DNA from: Cyclobacteriaceae bacterium
GTDB taxonomy: Bacteria; Bacteroidota; Bacteroidia; Cytophagales; Cyclobacteriaceae
Assembly (NCBI GenBank): GCA_029858965.1
Contig: JAOUDZ010000025.1
Span: 1-50,107, forward strand
Direction of reading: 5' to 3'
DNA length: 50,107 nucleotides
Made by a program: the position numbers and the translations under genes. Position 1 is the stretch's first letter. The number at the start of each line of letters is the position of its first letter. This document shows, piece by piece, positions 1 to 8,792 of this stretch. A model generated the notes under the pieces. It was given only the letters and a program-made list of their open reading frames with translations. It was not told the DNA's origin and searched no databases.

Positions 1-59
1 TTCCAGGTCACGAGATACATCATGGAGTAGTGCTGAAAGATCGATACTTAGCAAAATAA
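1..59 (+). CDS. C-terminal end of an unidentified protein (partial)
   Basis: A reading frame open from the window edge ends in PGHEIHHGVVLKDRYLAK followed by TAA at 57-59, two bases before the ATG of the next gene. The tight spacing suggests it is the upstream member of the same operon. Only 18 residues are visible and the family cannot be named. The other two forward frames are less attractive: one stops at base 30 and the other runs into the next gene. Confidence 0.45.
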   Translation, partial: PGHEIHHGVVLKDRYLAK

Positions 60-61
60 TT

Positions 62-1348
62 ATGCTTAAGACTTTCCTTCCGGCGATTGTACTGACCTTG
101 ATAATTTCCTGCTCTCCTGTCTCAAGGCACGCACTCGACAAAACATTTAGGCAGACAGAAAATAGATTCCAAGATCATACAGGATTTGTCTTGTTCGACC
201 CTGTCGAAGGGAAAACCATTTATGAATTCAACGCTTCAGCCTATTTTACACCCGCTTCCAACACAAAGATTTTTACCTTTTTCGCTGGACTTAATATTAT
301 TGGCGACTCAGTTCCATCCATCCACTATGCAATCCGCGGCGACTCATTGATTTTTTGGGGAGCAGGAGATCCGTCTTTCTTGTATAGGAATGTCTATGGC
401 AATAATAGAACGTTTTCCTTTTTACAAACCACTGATAAGAGGCTCTACTTTTCAAACGCTAACTTTAATACTGCGCATTTCGGACCCGGTTGGGCATGGG
501 ATGACTATGGGGAAGCATATTCAGCAGAAAGATCAGCGTTTCCGATATACGGTAATATTTTTTCAGTTAGCGCAAGCCAGTCCGGTGTGAATGTCAGGCC
601 GTCTTATCTTACCAGGTACATGACGATGGGCGAAGACTCAGAAGAACCCAAAGTGATTCGCAACCGTGAAAATAATTACTTCAAGTTTTATCCTGCGCTA
701 GCATGGGGATTTGAAAAAGACATTCCACTAAAGGTCAAACCATTGCTCATTGGTCAGCTATTGGCGGACACACTGAAGAGAGAAGTTCAAGTGCTGTCCA
801 TACCCATCCCGGCAGAAACTTCCGTGCTATACAGTGTCCCTGCAGACAGCCTATATAAGGTAATGATGCAGGACAGCGATAACTTTATTGCAGAGCAATT
901 GCTGTTATTGTGTTCCGGGATAATTAGTGACACCTTACAACCCGAGATAGCCATCAAGTATGTCAAGCATCGCCTGTTGAACGACATGGTTGATGAGCCG
1001 GTTTGGGTTGATGGTTCGGGTTTATCACGCTACAATCTTTTCACACCAAGGTCTATCGTTCAGCTCTGGGAAAAAATATATCAAATGGTTCCACGCGAGA
1101 GACTTTTTGCCCTACTGGCGCAAGGCGGGAAATCCGGAACGATCCGAAATTGGTACAACGGGGAGGCACCATATATTTTTGGAAAGACGGGAACATTGAG
1201 CAATAACCATTGTATGAGTGGTTATCTTGTAACACGAAAAGGGAAAACATTAATTTTCTCATTCATGAACAGTAACTTTACAACATCAACAAATAACGTG
1301 CGTAGAAATATGCAGGGCATATTGAATTTACTTTATGAGAAATACTGA
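62..1348 (+). CDS. dacB: D-alanyl-D-alanine carboxypeptidase / endopeptidase, PBP4 (S13) family lipoprotein
   Basis: Predicted low-molecular-mass penicillin-binding protein that trims or cleaves peptidoglycan cross-links in the periplasm. The three serine DD-peptidase motifs are visible: SNTK at about residues 66-69 (nucleophile Ser66), SDN at 272-274 and KTG at 375-377. The N-terminus is a hydrophobic segment ending in a lipobox-like IISC, so it is probably a lipoprotein. At 428 aa it is close to the usual S13 length. It lies 2 bp after the preceding frame and overlaps the next gene (GH3) by 14 bp, which implies translational coupling. The combination of an S13 peptidase with a NagZ-like glycosidase points to cell-wall turnover. 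Family assignment is firm; the balance of carboxypeptidase and endopeptidase activity is not determinable from sequence. Confidence 0.9.
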   Translation: MLKTFLPAIVLTLIISCSPVSRHALDKTFRQTENRFQDHTGFVLFDPVEGKTIYEFNASAYFTPASNTKIFTFFAGLNIIGDSVPSIHYAIRGDSLIFWGAGDPSFLYRNVYGNNRTFSFLQTTDKRLYFSNANFNTAHFGPGWAWDDYGEAYSAERSAFPIYGNIFSVSASQSGVNVRPSYLTRYMTMGEDSEEPKVIRNRENNYFKFYPALAWGFEKDIPLKVKPLLIGQLLADTLKREVQVLSIPIPAETSVLYSVPADSLYKVMMQDSDNFIAEQLLLLCSGIISDTLQPEIAIKYVKHRLLNDMVDEPVWVDGSGLSRYNLFTPRSIVQLWEKIYQMVPRERLFALLAQGGKSGTIRNWYNGEAPYIFGKTGTLSNNHCMSGYLVTRKGKTLIFSFMNSNFTTSTNNVRRNMQGILNLLYEKY

Positions 1349-2606
1349 AGTTAAACTATTGAACTTTACCCGAATCTTAATATTAATCTTATTCAGCGCC
1401 TTGGTCAGCAGGGCCCAGCAATTGGATAGCCTTGATATTAAGATTGGGCAGATGATTTTGGTGGGCTTCCCGGGAACAACAGTGGATGAAAAGGTGCTGG
1501 AAGAAGTGCGCCTTGGGAAAGTTGGTTCTATCATTCTCTTCGAGAAGAACATACCACCACAGAATTCTTTCATTGCACTGAAAAAGATAACATGGACCTA
1601 TCAACAAGCTGCTTCAATTCCGCTCCTCATAGGCATCGATCAGGAAGGCGGAAAAGTCAATCGCTTAAAGGATAAGTATGGTTTTCCAAAATCTATTACA
1701 GCGGCTGCGATGGGCAAGTCACCCACCCTTGATTCTGTGAGATTTTATGGTGAAGCAACAGCTTCTACTTTATCCGGGTTGGGGATCAACATCAACTTTG
1801 CCCCTGTTGTAGATCTTGCCTCTAATCCGAACAACCCTGTCATTGTGAAACATGGCAGGGCCTTCTCGGCAGAAGAAGATTCTGTAATACTGATGGCAAA
1901 AGAATTCATTATAACGCACCGAAAATACGGTGTACTTACTGCGTTGAAACATTTTCCTGGTCATGGAAGCTCCAATGATGACACCCATCTGGGTATCGCT
2001 GACGTCACGAACACATGGGAAGAAAAAGAATTAAAGCCGTATGAGTCATTAATCGATTCTGGCTTTGCAGACGCGGTGATGACATCGCATATTGTGAATA
2101 GAAAACTGGATACAAAGGGAAATCCTGGCACACTATCGGCAGATATGCTGACGGGGATACTTCGTAATCGGCTTGGTTTCGAAGGAGTAATCTTTACAGA
2201 CGATATGCAAATGCATGCAATTACCAGGCACTACGGACTAGAAGAAGCTATCAAACTTGCAATCAACGGTGGCGTCGACATAATGACCTTTTCGAACAAC
2301 ATACAAGGAAGTGAAGAACGCACCGTTGAAAAGGTTCATTCCATCATTCATAAAATGGTTCTGACCGGAGAAATCAAGAAAGCGCGAATAGACGAAAGCT
2401 TCAAACGTATCATGAGACTTAAGGCACGGTTAGCCCTGAATGATCTCGCATCCCATTATCAGCAGGAACTGGAGAAATCTAATCTGGCATTGGAAAATGC
2501 CCGGATGCAAATCCAGCTAGACGTGAAAAAAATTAAAACACTGGAAGAAGAAATTGATCGCACGACAACCAAAAAGAAATCAAAAAAGAAGAAAACTAAG
2601 TCATGA
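1335..2606 (+). CDS. Glycoside hydrolase family 3, NagZ-like beta-N-acetylhexosaminidase
   Basis: Probably removes N-acetylglucosamine from peptidoglycan fragments. A signal peptide (LILILFSALVSRAQ) leads into a GH3 TIM barrel. The NagZ-type loop KHFPGHG with a following DDTH is at about residues 205-217 and supplies the catalytic His/Asp pair. The nucleophile Asp lies in FTDDMQMHAI around 289. The barrel ends near residue 365. The last ~55 residues are an unusual charged coiled coil finishing in a lysine-rich tail, where Bacteroidota NagZ homologues often carry a beta-lactamase domain instead. The start overlaps the dacB-like gene by 14 bp and the stop overlaps the next ATG (ATGA). The signal peptide implies an extracytoplasmic site, unlike cytosolic E. 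coli NagZ. Confidence 0.87.
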   Translation: MRNTEVKLLNFTRILILILFSALVSRAQQLDSLDIKIGQMILVGFPGTTVDEKVLEEVRLGKVGSIILFEKNIPPQNSFIALKKITWTYQQAASIPLLIGIDQEGGKVNRLKDKYGFPKSITAAAMGKSPTLDSVRFYGEATASTLSGLGININFAPVVDLASNPNNPVIVKHGRAFSAEEDSVILMAKEFIITHRKYGVLTALKHFPGHGSSNDDTHLGIADVTNTWEEKELKPYESLIDSGFADAVMTSHIVNRKLDTKGNPGTLSADMLTGILRNRLGFEGVIFTDDMQMHAITRHYGLEEAIKLAINGGVDIMTFSNNIQGSEERTVEKVHSIIHKMVLTGEIKKARIDESFKRIMRLKARLALNDLASHYQQELEKSNLALENARMQIQLDVKKIKTLEEEIDRTTTKKKSKKKKTKS

Positions 2607-3418
2607 ACCCGTTTAGCGTTCATCTTCCACAAGTTTCCCGCATTCCAATTTTATTGAGCGTGCCACATTGTGGTACAGCATTTCCGGCAGAGGTAAGAAA
2701 TGATTATAAATCGGACCTCATCCGCCAACCGGATGATACAGATTGGTTTGTGGACCAGTTGTATGATTTTGCCCCTTCCATAGGCATTACCATGATTGCT
2801 GCAGTTTATAGCCGATGGGTGATCGATTTGAATCGCGATCCGGAAAACAAGCCTTTATATTCTGACGGAAGAATTATCACCGGCCTTTGTCCAGTTACGA
2901 ATTTCTTGGGTGAGCATTTGTACATTGATAATCGCAAAGAAGTAGCGGCCCATGAGGTTGAGCGGAGGTTAGATAGTTATTATTGGCCCTACCACCAAAA
3001 GATCGTCGATCTGCTTCATTCATTGAAGGCGGAATTTGGTAAGGTCCTGCTTTGGGATTGCCACTCAATTCGCCAATACGTCAAGACAGTTTACGACACG
3101 AAATTTCCGGATCTAATACTGGGCGATGCAGATGGTATTTCCGCATCCCCCGGGTTAACGCGGGTGGCCCTGGATACGATGAAATCGTCCACCTATTCGG
3201 TGAATTATAATTTTCCATTTAAGGGTGGATACATTACCCGTCATTATGGAAAACCCCTGGAAAAACAGCACGCGCTGCAACTGGAGATGAGCAAAGTGAA
3301 TTACATGGATGACACGGAAACGTATTATGCGGATGCGCGGGCAGGGCAAATGAGCGTATTGCTAAACAACACGCTGCTTGCTGTGGCATCGTCGCTGATA
3401 AAAATGGATGAACCATAA
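2603..3418 (+). CDS. hutG: N-formylglutamate deformylase (N-formylglutamate amidohydrolase family)
   Basis: Hydrolyses N-formyl-L-glutamate to formate and glutamate, the last step of the five-step histidine degradation route. Family features are seen in order: LLSVPHCG near residue 20, DDTDWFVD at about 43, VIDLNRDP at about 74, a WDCHS metal-site motif at about 151 and FKGGYITRHYG near 208. At 271 aa it has the usual length. It begins inside the stop of the GH3 gene (ATGA overlap) and is immediately followed by hutF, which supports the substrate assignment. There is no signal peptide, so it is cytosolic. Confidence 0.9.
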   Translation: MNPFSVHLPQVSRIPILLSVPHCGTAFPAEVRNDYKSDLIRQPDDTDWFVDQLYDFAPSIGITMIAAVYSRWVIDLNRDPENKPLYSDGRIITGLCPVTNFLGEHLYIDNRKEVAAHEVERRLDSYYWPYHQKIVDLLHSLKAEFGKVLLWDCHSIRQYVKTVYDTKFPDLILGDADGISASPGLTRVALDTMKSSTYSVNYNFPFKGGYITRHYGKPLEKQHALQLEMSKVNYMDDTETYYADARAGQMSVLLNNTLLAVASSLIKMDEP

Positions 3419-4783
3419 ATGAAGTACTATAGATTTGAGGCGCTATTGCAGCACAATCGCTGGTTAGCCCCTGCCTATGCGGGGGTTGATTCCAAAGGGT
3501 CCCTCCAGTATCTATCAGAAAGTCCCCCAGAAACGGCCACGGCTATCGAAGCTGTCAATGGGTTTGTACTGCCCGGGTTTCAGAATGCACATTCCCATGC
3601 ATTTCAGTTCGCTATGGCAGGTTTGGCGGAGAAACATCCATCTGGCACCAATGATGATTTTTGGAGCTGGCGTGAAGCCATGTATCGCTGTGCACTCAAC
3701 ATTAACCCTGAGCAACTAGAAGCTGTTGCAACGGTTTTGTATGCTGAAATGCTTCGGAATGGCTATACGCATGTTGCGGAGTTTCATTATTTGCATCATG
3801 ACCAGACGGGAAAGGCCTATGGTAATTTGGCTGAAATGGGGGAGCGCCTGATCGCGGCGGCAAAAGCGGCAGGTATTAAGATCACGCTTGTTCCTGTTTT
3901 CTACCAGAAAGGAAATTTTGGCAAAGCCCCCCGTTCCAGGCAGTTCAGATTCATATCCGGCACAGTGGATGATTATTTTCGTTTATTGGATGACTCGGCA
4001 GATGTTGTTTTGCAATATGCTGATGCGCATCTTGGATTCGGAGTTCATTCTTTGCGGGCAGTCGATCATCCAGATATTATCACAACTTTTAATCAAGGAC
4101 CAAAAGACATTCCGTTTCATCTGCATGCGGCCGAACAGGAAAAGGAGGTTGAAGATTGTATTGCATACTTGAAAAAGCGACCGGTTGAATGGTTGCTCGA
4201 AAATCTTCCCCTTGACGACCGTTTTAATATCGTCCACTGTACGCACATGACCGATACAGAAGTTATGGGGTTGGCCCAGACAAATGCCAACGTAGTGTTA
4301 TGCCCGGGAACTGAGGGTAATCTTGGCGATGGTATTTTTGGTCTTACGGATTTAGCTAAGCATGGCGGAAACTGGTCCATCGGTACAGATAGTCATATCA
4401 GCTTAAGCCCGTTAGAGGACTTGCGATGGCTGGATTATGCGCAACGTCTTACAACGCACAGGCGAAACACTTTTGACGACGGGGCGCACACATTGGTTCG
4501 CAAAACTCTTTTTTCTGGCCGGAAGGCAATGGTTAATAACGCTTCAACCAGTTTTTTTGAGTTGGGCAATCCCTTTGATGCCGTGGTCTTTAATGCTGAA
4601 TCTCCGCTTTTGCTTAGACCGGGATTGGAAAACATTCTATCAACAATTATATATACGGCAGATTCATCCTGCATTTCTGGAACCATAGTGAATGGAAAGT
4701 GGATTGTTAAAAATCACGTTCATCTGAAGGCAGACCAATTTATACCTGCATTCCGCAAGGCAGTGAATTCTCTGAGTGCATAG
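3419..4783 (+). CDS. hutF: Formimidoylglutamate deiminase
   Basis: Zinc-dependent amidohydrolase that converts N-formimidoyl-L-glutamate to N-formylglutamate plus ammonia, feeding the adjacent HutG. The metal-binding HSH motif is at residues 58-60, followed by the HutF-typical NDDFWSWREAMY. Further down are HLHAAEQ, HCTHMT and the C-terminal GTDSHISLSPLEDLRW, which carries the catalytic Asp. At 454 aa it matches the family. The ATG directly abuts the hutG stop. HutH, HutU and HutI are not in this window, so the pathway's first steps must be encoded elsewhere. Confidence 0.92.
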   Translation: MKYYRFEALLQHNRWLAPAYAGVDSKGSLQYLSESPPETATAIEAVNGFVLPGFQNAHSHAFQFAMAGLAEKHPSGTNDDFWSWREAMYRCALNINPEQLEAVATVLYAEMLRNGYTHVAEFHYLHHDQTGKAYGNLAEMGERLIAAAKAAGIKITLVPVFYQKGNFGKAPRSRQFRFISGTVDDYFRLLDDSADVVLQYADAHLGFGVHSLRAVDHPDIITTFNQGPKDIPFHLHAAEQEKEVEDCIAYLKKRPVEWLLENLPLDDRFNIVHCTHMTDTEVMGLAQTNANVVLCPGTEGNLGDGIFGLTDLAKHGGNWSIGTDSHISLSPLEDLRWLDYAQRLTTHRRNTFDDGAHTLVRKTLFSGRKAMVNNASTSFFELGNPFDAVVFNAESPLLLRPGLENILSTIIYTADSSCISGTIVNGKWIVKNHVHLKADQFIPAFRKAVNSLSA

Positions 4784-4852
4784 CACATCTACGTCAAAAG
4801 ATTTTGGAGTTCTTTACTATGAATTCAAATTCCGGATTGGCTACTTTTAAGA

Positions 4853-5365
4853 ATGAATCATATTCTTGTAAGACGAATAAGGCCTGAGGATAACCTGGCA
4901 ATGTCGGGCATCATTCGAAAAGTGATGACTGAATATGGTGCGGGAGGGCGTGGGTTCGCAATTCATGATGATGAAGTTAACGATATGTATGCAGCCTATT
5001 CGCGTCCGCGATCTGCTTTTTTTGTATGTGCCATGGGCCATGAGTTAGTTGGAGGCGGGGGTATAGCCCCACTTGCCGGAGGCGATGAAAACACGTGCGA
5101 ATTAAAAAAAATGTACTTTATGCCATCGGGTAGACGCAAGGGATTAGGGCAGCGCGTTTTACGGGAATGTTTAGGGGTTGCCATGGAATACGGATTTCGA
5201 TACTGCTACCTTGAAACGTTCAACACGATGAAAGAAGCAATGAAGCTGTATGAGAAAAACGGGTTTATAAAAATACCCGGTCCGCTGGGAAATACCGGGC
5301 ATTTTGCGTGCGATATATTTTATCAGCTTGAACTGAAGGCATTGTTGGTTGCCGATAAACAATGA
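4853..5365 (+). CDS. GNAT family N-acetyltransferase
   Basis: Acetyl-CoA-dependent N-acetyltransferase of unknown substrate. The fold is shown by the N-terminal IRRIRPEDN start, the beta-4 strand CELKKMYFMP, the acetyl-CoA loop RRKGLGQRVL at about residues 93-102, and the C-terminal LYEKNGF. At 170 aa it is one intact domain. It follows hutF by 69 bp on the same strand and converges on the M20 gene with only 13 bp between stops. Confidence 0.88.
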   Translation: MNHILVRRIRPEDNLAMSGIIRKVMTEYGAGGRGFAIHDDEVNDMYAAYSRPRSAFFVCAMGHELVGGGGIAPLAGGDENTCELKKMYFMPSGRRKGLGQRVLRECLGVAMEYGFRYCYLETFNTMKEAMKLYEKNGFIKIPGPLGNTGHFACDIFYQLELKALLVADKQ

Positions 5366-5378
5366 GTATCCAGAAGCG

Positions 5379-6701
5379 CTATTTTTTTTGCAAAGGCATA
5401 CTGGGCATGCTCATGTAATCGAGGGTAACATTCAGCATGGCTTTGAGGCCCGTAAGCATACCTCGCTCGTCTATCATGAAATCAGGCGTGTGGTGTGCCG
5501 GCACTTTGTTGGGATCTTGATCTGGGGGCATGGCGCCGACAAAAAAGAAAAGACCTGGCACTTTTTTCTGAAAAAAGGCAAAATCTTCAGCTCCGGTTAC
5601 GGCGTTGATTCTTAGGACATTTTCGGTTCCGGCTGCTTTTTGCAAACTTGGCACCATCTTTTCGGTGAGCGCAATATCATTGTAAGTCACTGGCGTTTTG
5701 TTTACGAAATCAACTTCAGCAACAGCCCCTGAGCTCTCTGCAATTTTGGTTGCAGTAAGCTGAATCCTGGCGTGAATTTCCTTCTGCATGTCTTCATCAA
5801 ACGTTCGTATTGTGCCCGCCATCAACGCTTCCTCTGGAATAATATTTTCGCGAACGCCTGCCTGAAATCGCCCAATGGTAATCACTGCCGCCTCCTTTGT
5901 CAAATCTGTTTGGCGACTTACAATAGTCTGGAGCCCATTGATGATTTGTGCGCTAATCACAATCGGGTCGATGCCCATCCACGGCGCCGCCCCGTGCGAT
6001 TGTTTGCCTTTGACTTTGATGGTAAACCAATCGGAAGCTGCCATCATGCCGGCCGGCCTATAAGTAATCCTGCCGAGTGGAGATATGGATTGGATGTGCA
6101 TCCCAAAAATGACATCTACATGAGGGTTTTCTAAAACACCTTCCTTAACCATGAGTTCTGCTCCACCTGTTTCCCCTGCTGGAGGGCCCTCTTCAGCTGG
6201 TTGAAAAATGAATTTTATTGTGCCCTTTAGATCGCCTTTGTTTTTAACTAATATTTCGGCAACAGCCATGAGGATGGCAACATGCGTATCATGCCCGCAG
6301 GCATGCATAACTCCTGTCTCCTGCCCGTTGAAGACGGTCTTTTCCGTGGAGGCAAAAGGCAGTGAATTTCTTTCTGTAACCGGTAAGGCATCCATATCAG
6401 CGCGTAAGGCGATAACAGGACCGGGTTTACCCGTTTTCAGAAGTCCTACTACACCGGTTTTGGCCACGCCGGTTTGGACTTCAATGCCGAGTTTTCTTAA
6501 ATGATCACCTACAAAAGCGGCGGTTTTGGTTTCTCTGTTTGAGAGCTCAGGTTGCTGATGAAAATGGCGGCGCCAGGCGATCACTTTAGGTTCAATTTCA
6601 TTTGCCTGTATATCAATTTTTTCCTGCAGTTTTTGGGGCATCTGTGCGTAACTGCTTCCTACTACAAAGCAAGAAATAATCAAAAGAATAGTTTTACTCA
6701 T
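5379..6701 (-). CDS. Secreted M20 family amidohydrolase (N-acyl-amino acid / peptide hydrolase)
   Basis: Metal-dependent amidohydrolase of the IAA-amino-acid hydrolase/hippuricase type. A signal peptide (MSKTILLIISCFVVGSSYAQ) puts it outside the cytoplasm. M20D motifs follow: ALRADMDALPV at about residue 100, the metal site MHACGHDTHVAIL near 132-144, and EEGPPAGETGGAELM near 170 with the catalytic glutamates. The dimerisation domain contains a KGKQSHGAAPW segment. At 440 aa it is full length. The natural substrate cannot be told from sequence. It is monocistronic, convergent with the GNAT gene and divergent from the Rieske gene. Confidence 0.9.
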   Translation of the reverse strand: MSKTILLIISCFVVGSSYAQMPQKLQEKIDIQANEIEPKVIAWRRHFHQQPELSNRETKTAAFVGDHLRKLGIEVQTGVAKTGVVGLLKTGKPGPVIALRADMDALPVTERNSLPFASTEKTVFNGQETGVMHACGHDTHVAILMAVAEILVKNKGDLKGTIKFIFQPAEEGPPAGETGGAELMVKEGVLENPHVDVIFGMHIQSISPLGRITYRPAGMMAASDWFTIKVKGKQSHGAAPWMGIDPIVISAQIINGLQTIVSRQTDLTKEAAVITIGRFQAGVRENIIPEEALMAGTIRTFDEDMQKEIHARIQLTATKIAESSGAVAEVDFVNKTPVTYNDIALTEKMVPSLQKAAGTENVLRINAVTGAEDFAFFQKKVPGLFFFVGAMPPDQDPNKVPAHHTPDFMIDERGMLTGLKAMLNVTLDYMSMPSMPLQKK

Positions 6702-6942
6702 AAATCGAAGTTATTAACGTATGATTTGTCCTTGAATTTCTGATCCAATAATAAAGCAAAGACGTATTGCGTATTCGTTGAACACGAAAGTGCGCCCGCG
6801 CCATTCCATGAAATATTCTGGCTAGTCCATAAGGAGCACCGTCGTTCATTAAATCGCAAGTAAATAGTGAAAGAATTTCTTTATTGGTTAATTTGAATTG
6901 AAACAAGTTAGAGATTTAAGCCAATCAGACAAATGCTATTTC

Positions 6943-7263
6943 ATGGAGTGGTTGAAAATATTTCCAAGCGAGGAAGTTGCCAGGGCAACAATGAAGGAGG
7001 ATAAGCCGCGATTACTTATCGTGAATAACAAAAGAATTTGCCTGGCCTTACACCAAGGAGGGTTTTTTGCCGTTCAAGATACGTGTACGCACAATGGAGA
7101 GTCACTTAGCAAGGGCAAAGTGAATTACCTTGGGGAGATTGTTTGCCCATGGCATAACTATCGGTTCGCGCTGAGCAGCGGTGAGGCACAGGATTCTACT
7201 TGTCGGGATTTAACAACATATGCATTAAAATGGGATACCTCGGGGGTTTTTATTCGTATTTGA
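6943..7263 (+). CDS. Small Rieske [2Fe-2S] ferredoxin-like protein
   Basis: A 106-aa single-domain Rieske protein. The cluster ligands are visible as CTHNGESL and CPWHNYRF, that is C-x-H followed by C-x2-H. It likely acts as a small electron carrier or subunit of a nitrite-reductase- or dioxygenase-like system; no partner oxygenase lies nearby. The frame is open to a TTG at 6898, but the ATG at 6943 (MEWLKIF) fits the typical N-terminus of these proteins and is preferred. It stands alone. Confidence 0.85.
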   Translation: MEWLKIFPSEEVARATMKEDKPRLLIVNNKRICLALHQGGFFAVQDTCTHNGESLSKGKVNYLGEIVCPWHNYRFALSSGEAQDSTCRDLTTYALKWDTSGVFIRI

Positions 7264-7345
7264 GGGAGGCCATTCCGTGCGTAGATTGTGACAAATATGA
7301 ACCCCTGACCATTGATAAAAAAATATAAAACCATAAGTTCGCCCC

Positions 7346-8332
7346 GTGAAATTTCTTGTTTTCTTAGCCGCCTTTCTTAGCCATACTGCAATAGCTCAAC
7401 TACTGCCGGATGGGAAAGCATGGATTGAACAGTTAAACTTGAATGCAGGACTGCCAGAAAATTTGCTAAGCACGCGAAGCGCTGTTTTTTACACCTGTAA
7501 TTTGACAGACAAGGAGCTTGAAACCATTCAACAATCCTTTCAGCGGACTGGTATTGATGCAGTTTCTTATTTTGAACTGGACAAACTTACCGCAGGTAAA
7601 GACATAACGAAAGCGTTTGGAAATTACCTACTCAAGCGTGAAATAGCGAATCTTGTATTCGTTGAAAATGATGAAGGAGGGTATCGGATTTCTATCACTG
7701 CATTCAATGGAAAGGAAAACCTGATTGAGCCAGCACAAGCCGCATGGTCTTATGTAAATCGTTTGCTTGCTGAATCGCTCAAAGAATTGTACCGAACAAG
7801 TTCAAGTCAGCAAAGGAAGCAAAATCTACTTATCAATGACGTACCAGAGTTAGATATGACGATCAATCCGATTTTAGGAAAGCGAAATGAATTCTTTGCG
7901 TTGGATCTCAAAGTTGATCCATTGGCCGTACCCAAAACAGGTGATGAAGCTATTGACAGACGACTGCAAGAAATTTTCGAAGCGAATTATCCGCTGAAAT
8001 ACAAACTAACTGAACCGGGTACTACTGAAAGGGACTTGCGAAAACAAGGCCTGCTGTATGTCTTGTGTTATGTGCACACACGAGGTGTAGCGGCAAAGGA
8101 GTTGCTGGGATATGATCTGAGCAAATCAGAAAGTGCTTTGGTTTCAGTAACCTATCCTGCTGACCAGCAGCAGTTGAAGAACATACCTTCTGATACTCCG
8201 GTCTATAAATTCTATTTCAAGCACATTGATTCAGGTAATGTTTTTTTTGGCACAAAGTGGGATGCCGATCTTACTTGGGATCAGGCTTTGCTGAACCAGC
8301 TTAGAGGAATGAAAGCTGAACTACGGCTTTAA
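7346..8332 (+). CDS. Secreted protein of unknown function
   Basis: A 328-aa protein starting at a GTG, with a clear signal peptide (MKFLVFLAAFLSHTAIAQ). I do not recognise a family. The N-terminal half has an alternating alpha/beta look (SAVFYTCNLTDKELETIQQSF). The C-terminal half holds a charged central region and a FKHIDSGNVFFGTKWDADLTWDQAL segment with several aromatic residues, split here only for description. No transmembrane helix follows the signal peptide, so it is probably periplasmic or secreted. It is likely monocistronic. Confidence 0.7.
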   Translation: MKFLVFLAAFLSHTAIAQLLPDGKAWIEQLNLNAGLPENLLSTRSAVFYTCNLTDKELETIQQSFQRTGIDAVSYFELDKLTAGKDITKAFGNYLLKREIANLVFVENDEGGYRISITAFNGKENLIEPAQAAWSYVNRLLAESLKELYRTSSSQQRKQNLLINDVPELDMTINPILGKRNEFFALDLKVDPLAVPKTGDEAIDRRLQEIFEANYPLKYKLTEPGTTERDLRKQGLLYVLCYVHTRGVAAKELLGYDLSKSESALVSVTYPADQQQLKNIPSDTPVYKFYFKHIDSGNVFFGTKWDADLTWDQALLNQLRGMKAELRL

Positions 8333-8422
8333 TTAGTCTTAACGTCTTCGGTAATGTAAACGTTGATTAATACTTTGCTGAAGTAAGGCAAAGATAATTT
8401 GCATTTGAAAGGGACCAAACCG

Positions 8423-8791
8423 ATGCCATTTGATTTTGTTCTGGATCAGCTTTATTCTGTTAGCCCAGTAGTTAAGCCAATGTTTGGATGTCACGCAGTC
8501 TACGTAGAAAACAAAATTGTCTTAATTCTTAGAAAGAGGGAAGATCATCTTGATGATAATGGTGTATGGCTCGCGACAGAACATGTCCATCACCAAACCC
8601 TGCGTCATGAGTTTTCTTCAATGCGGTCAATCAAATTATTTGGAGCCAGGGAAACTGCATGGCAAAATTTACCTTTTGATGCATTGGATTTCGAGGAAGC
8701 AGTGCTGCACGCTTGCAGCCTGATCATCCAAGGGGACAAGCGCATTGGGAAAGAGGCTAAACTGAAAAAAGAACCAAAGCGTCGTAAATAA
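8423..8791 (+). CDS. TfoX/Sxy N-terminal-domain-like protein
   Basis: A 122-aa protein with the pattern of the TfoX N-terminal domain: VVKPMFGCHAVYV resembles the conserved MFGGxGxY strand, followed by a hydrophobic beta strand and WLATEHV. The C-terminus is lysine-rich. The frame extends to a TTG at 8399, but the ATG at 8423 gives the usual short N-terminus. TfoX proteins regulate competence in gamma-proteobacteria; stand-alone domains in Bacteroidota have no established role. It converges on the lipoprotein gene with one base between stops. The family match is by pattern only. Confidence 0.6.
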   Translation: MPFDFVLDQLYSVSPVVKPMFGCHAVYVENKIVLILRKREDHLDDNGVWLATEHVHHQTLRHEFSSMRSIKLFGARETAWQNLPFDALDFEEAVLHACSLIIQGDKRIGKEAKLKKEPKRRK

Positions 8792-8792
8792 A

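Noticed and set aside
6694-6906. Minus-strand 70-residue frame in the gap between the M20 and Rieske genes
   Set aside because: It overlaps the M20 start region, has no signal or domain and no ribosome-binding site. The stretch is better read as a non-coding spacer between divergent genes.
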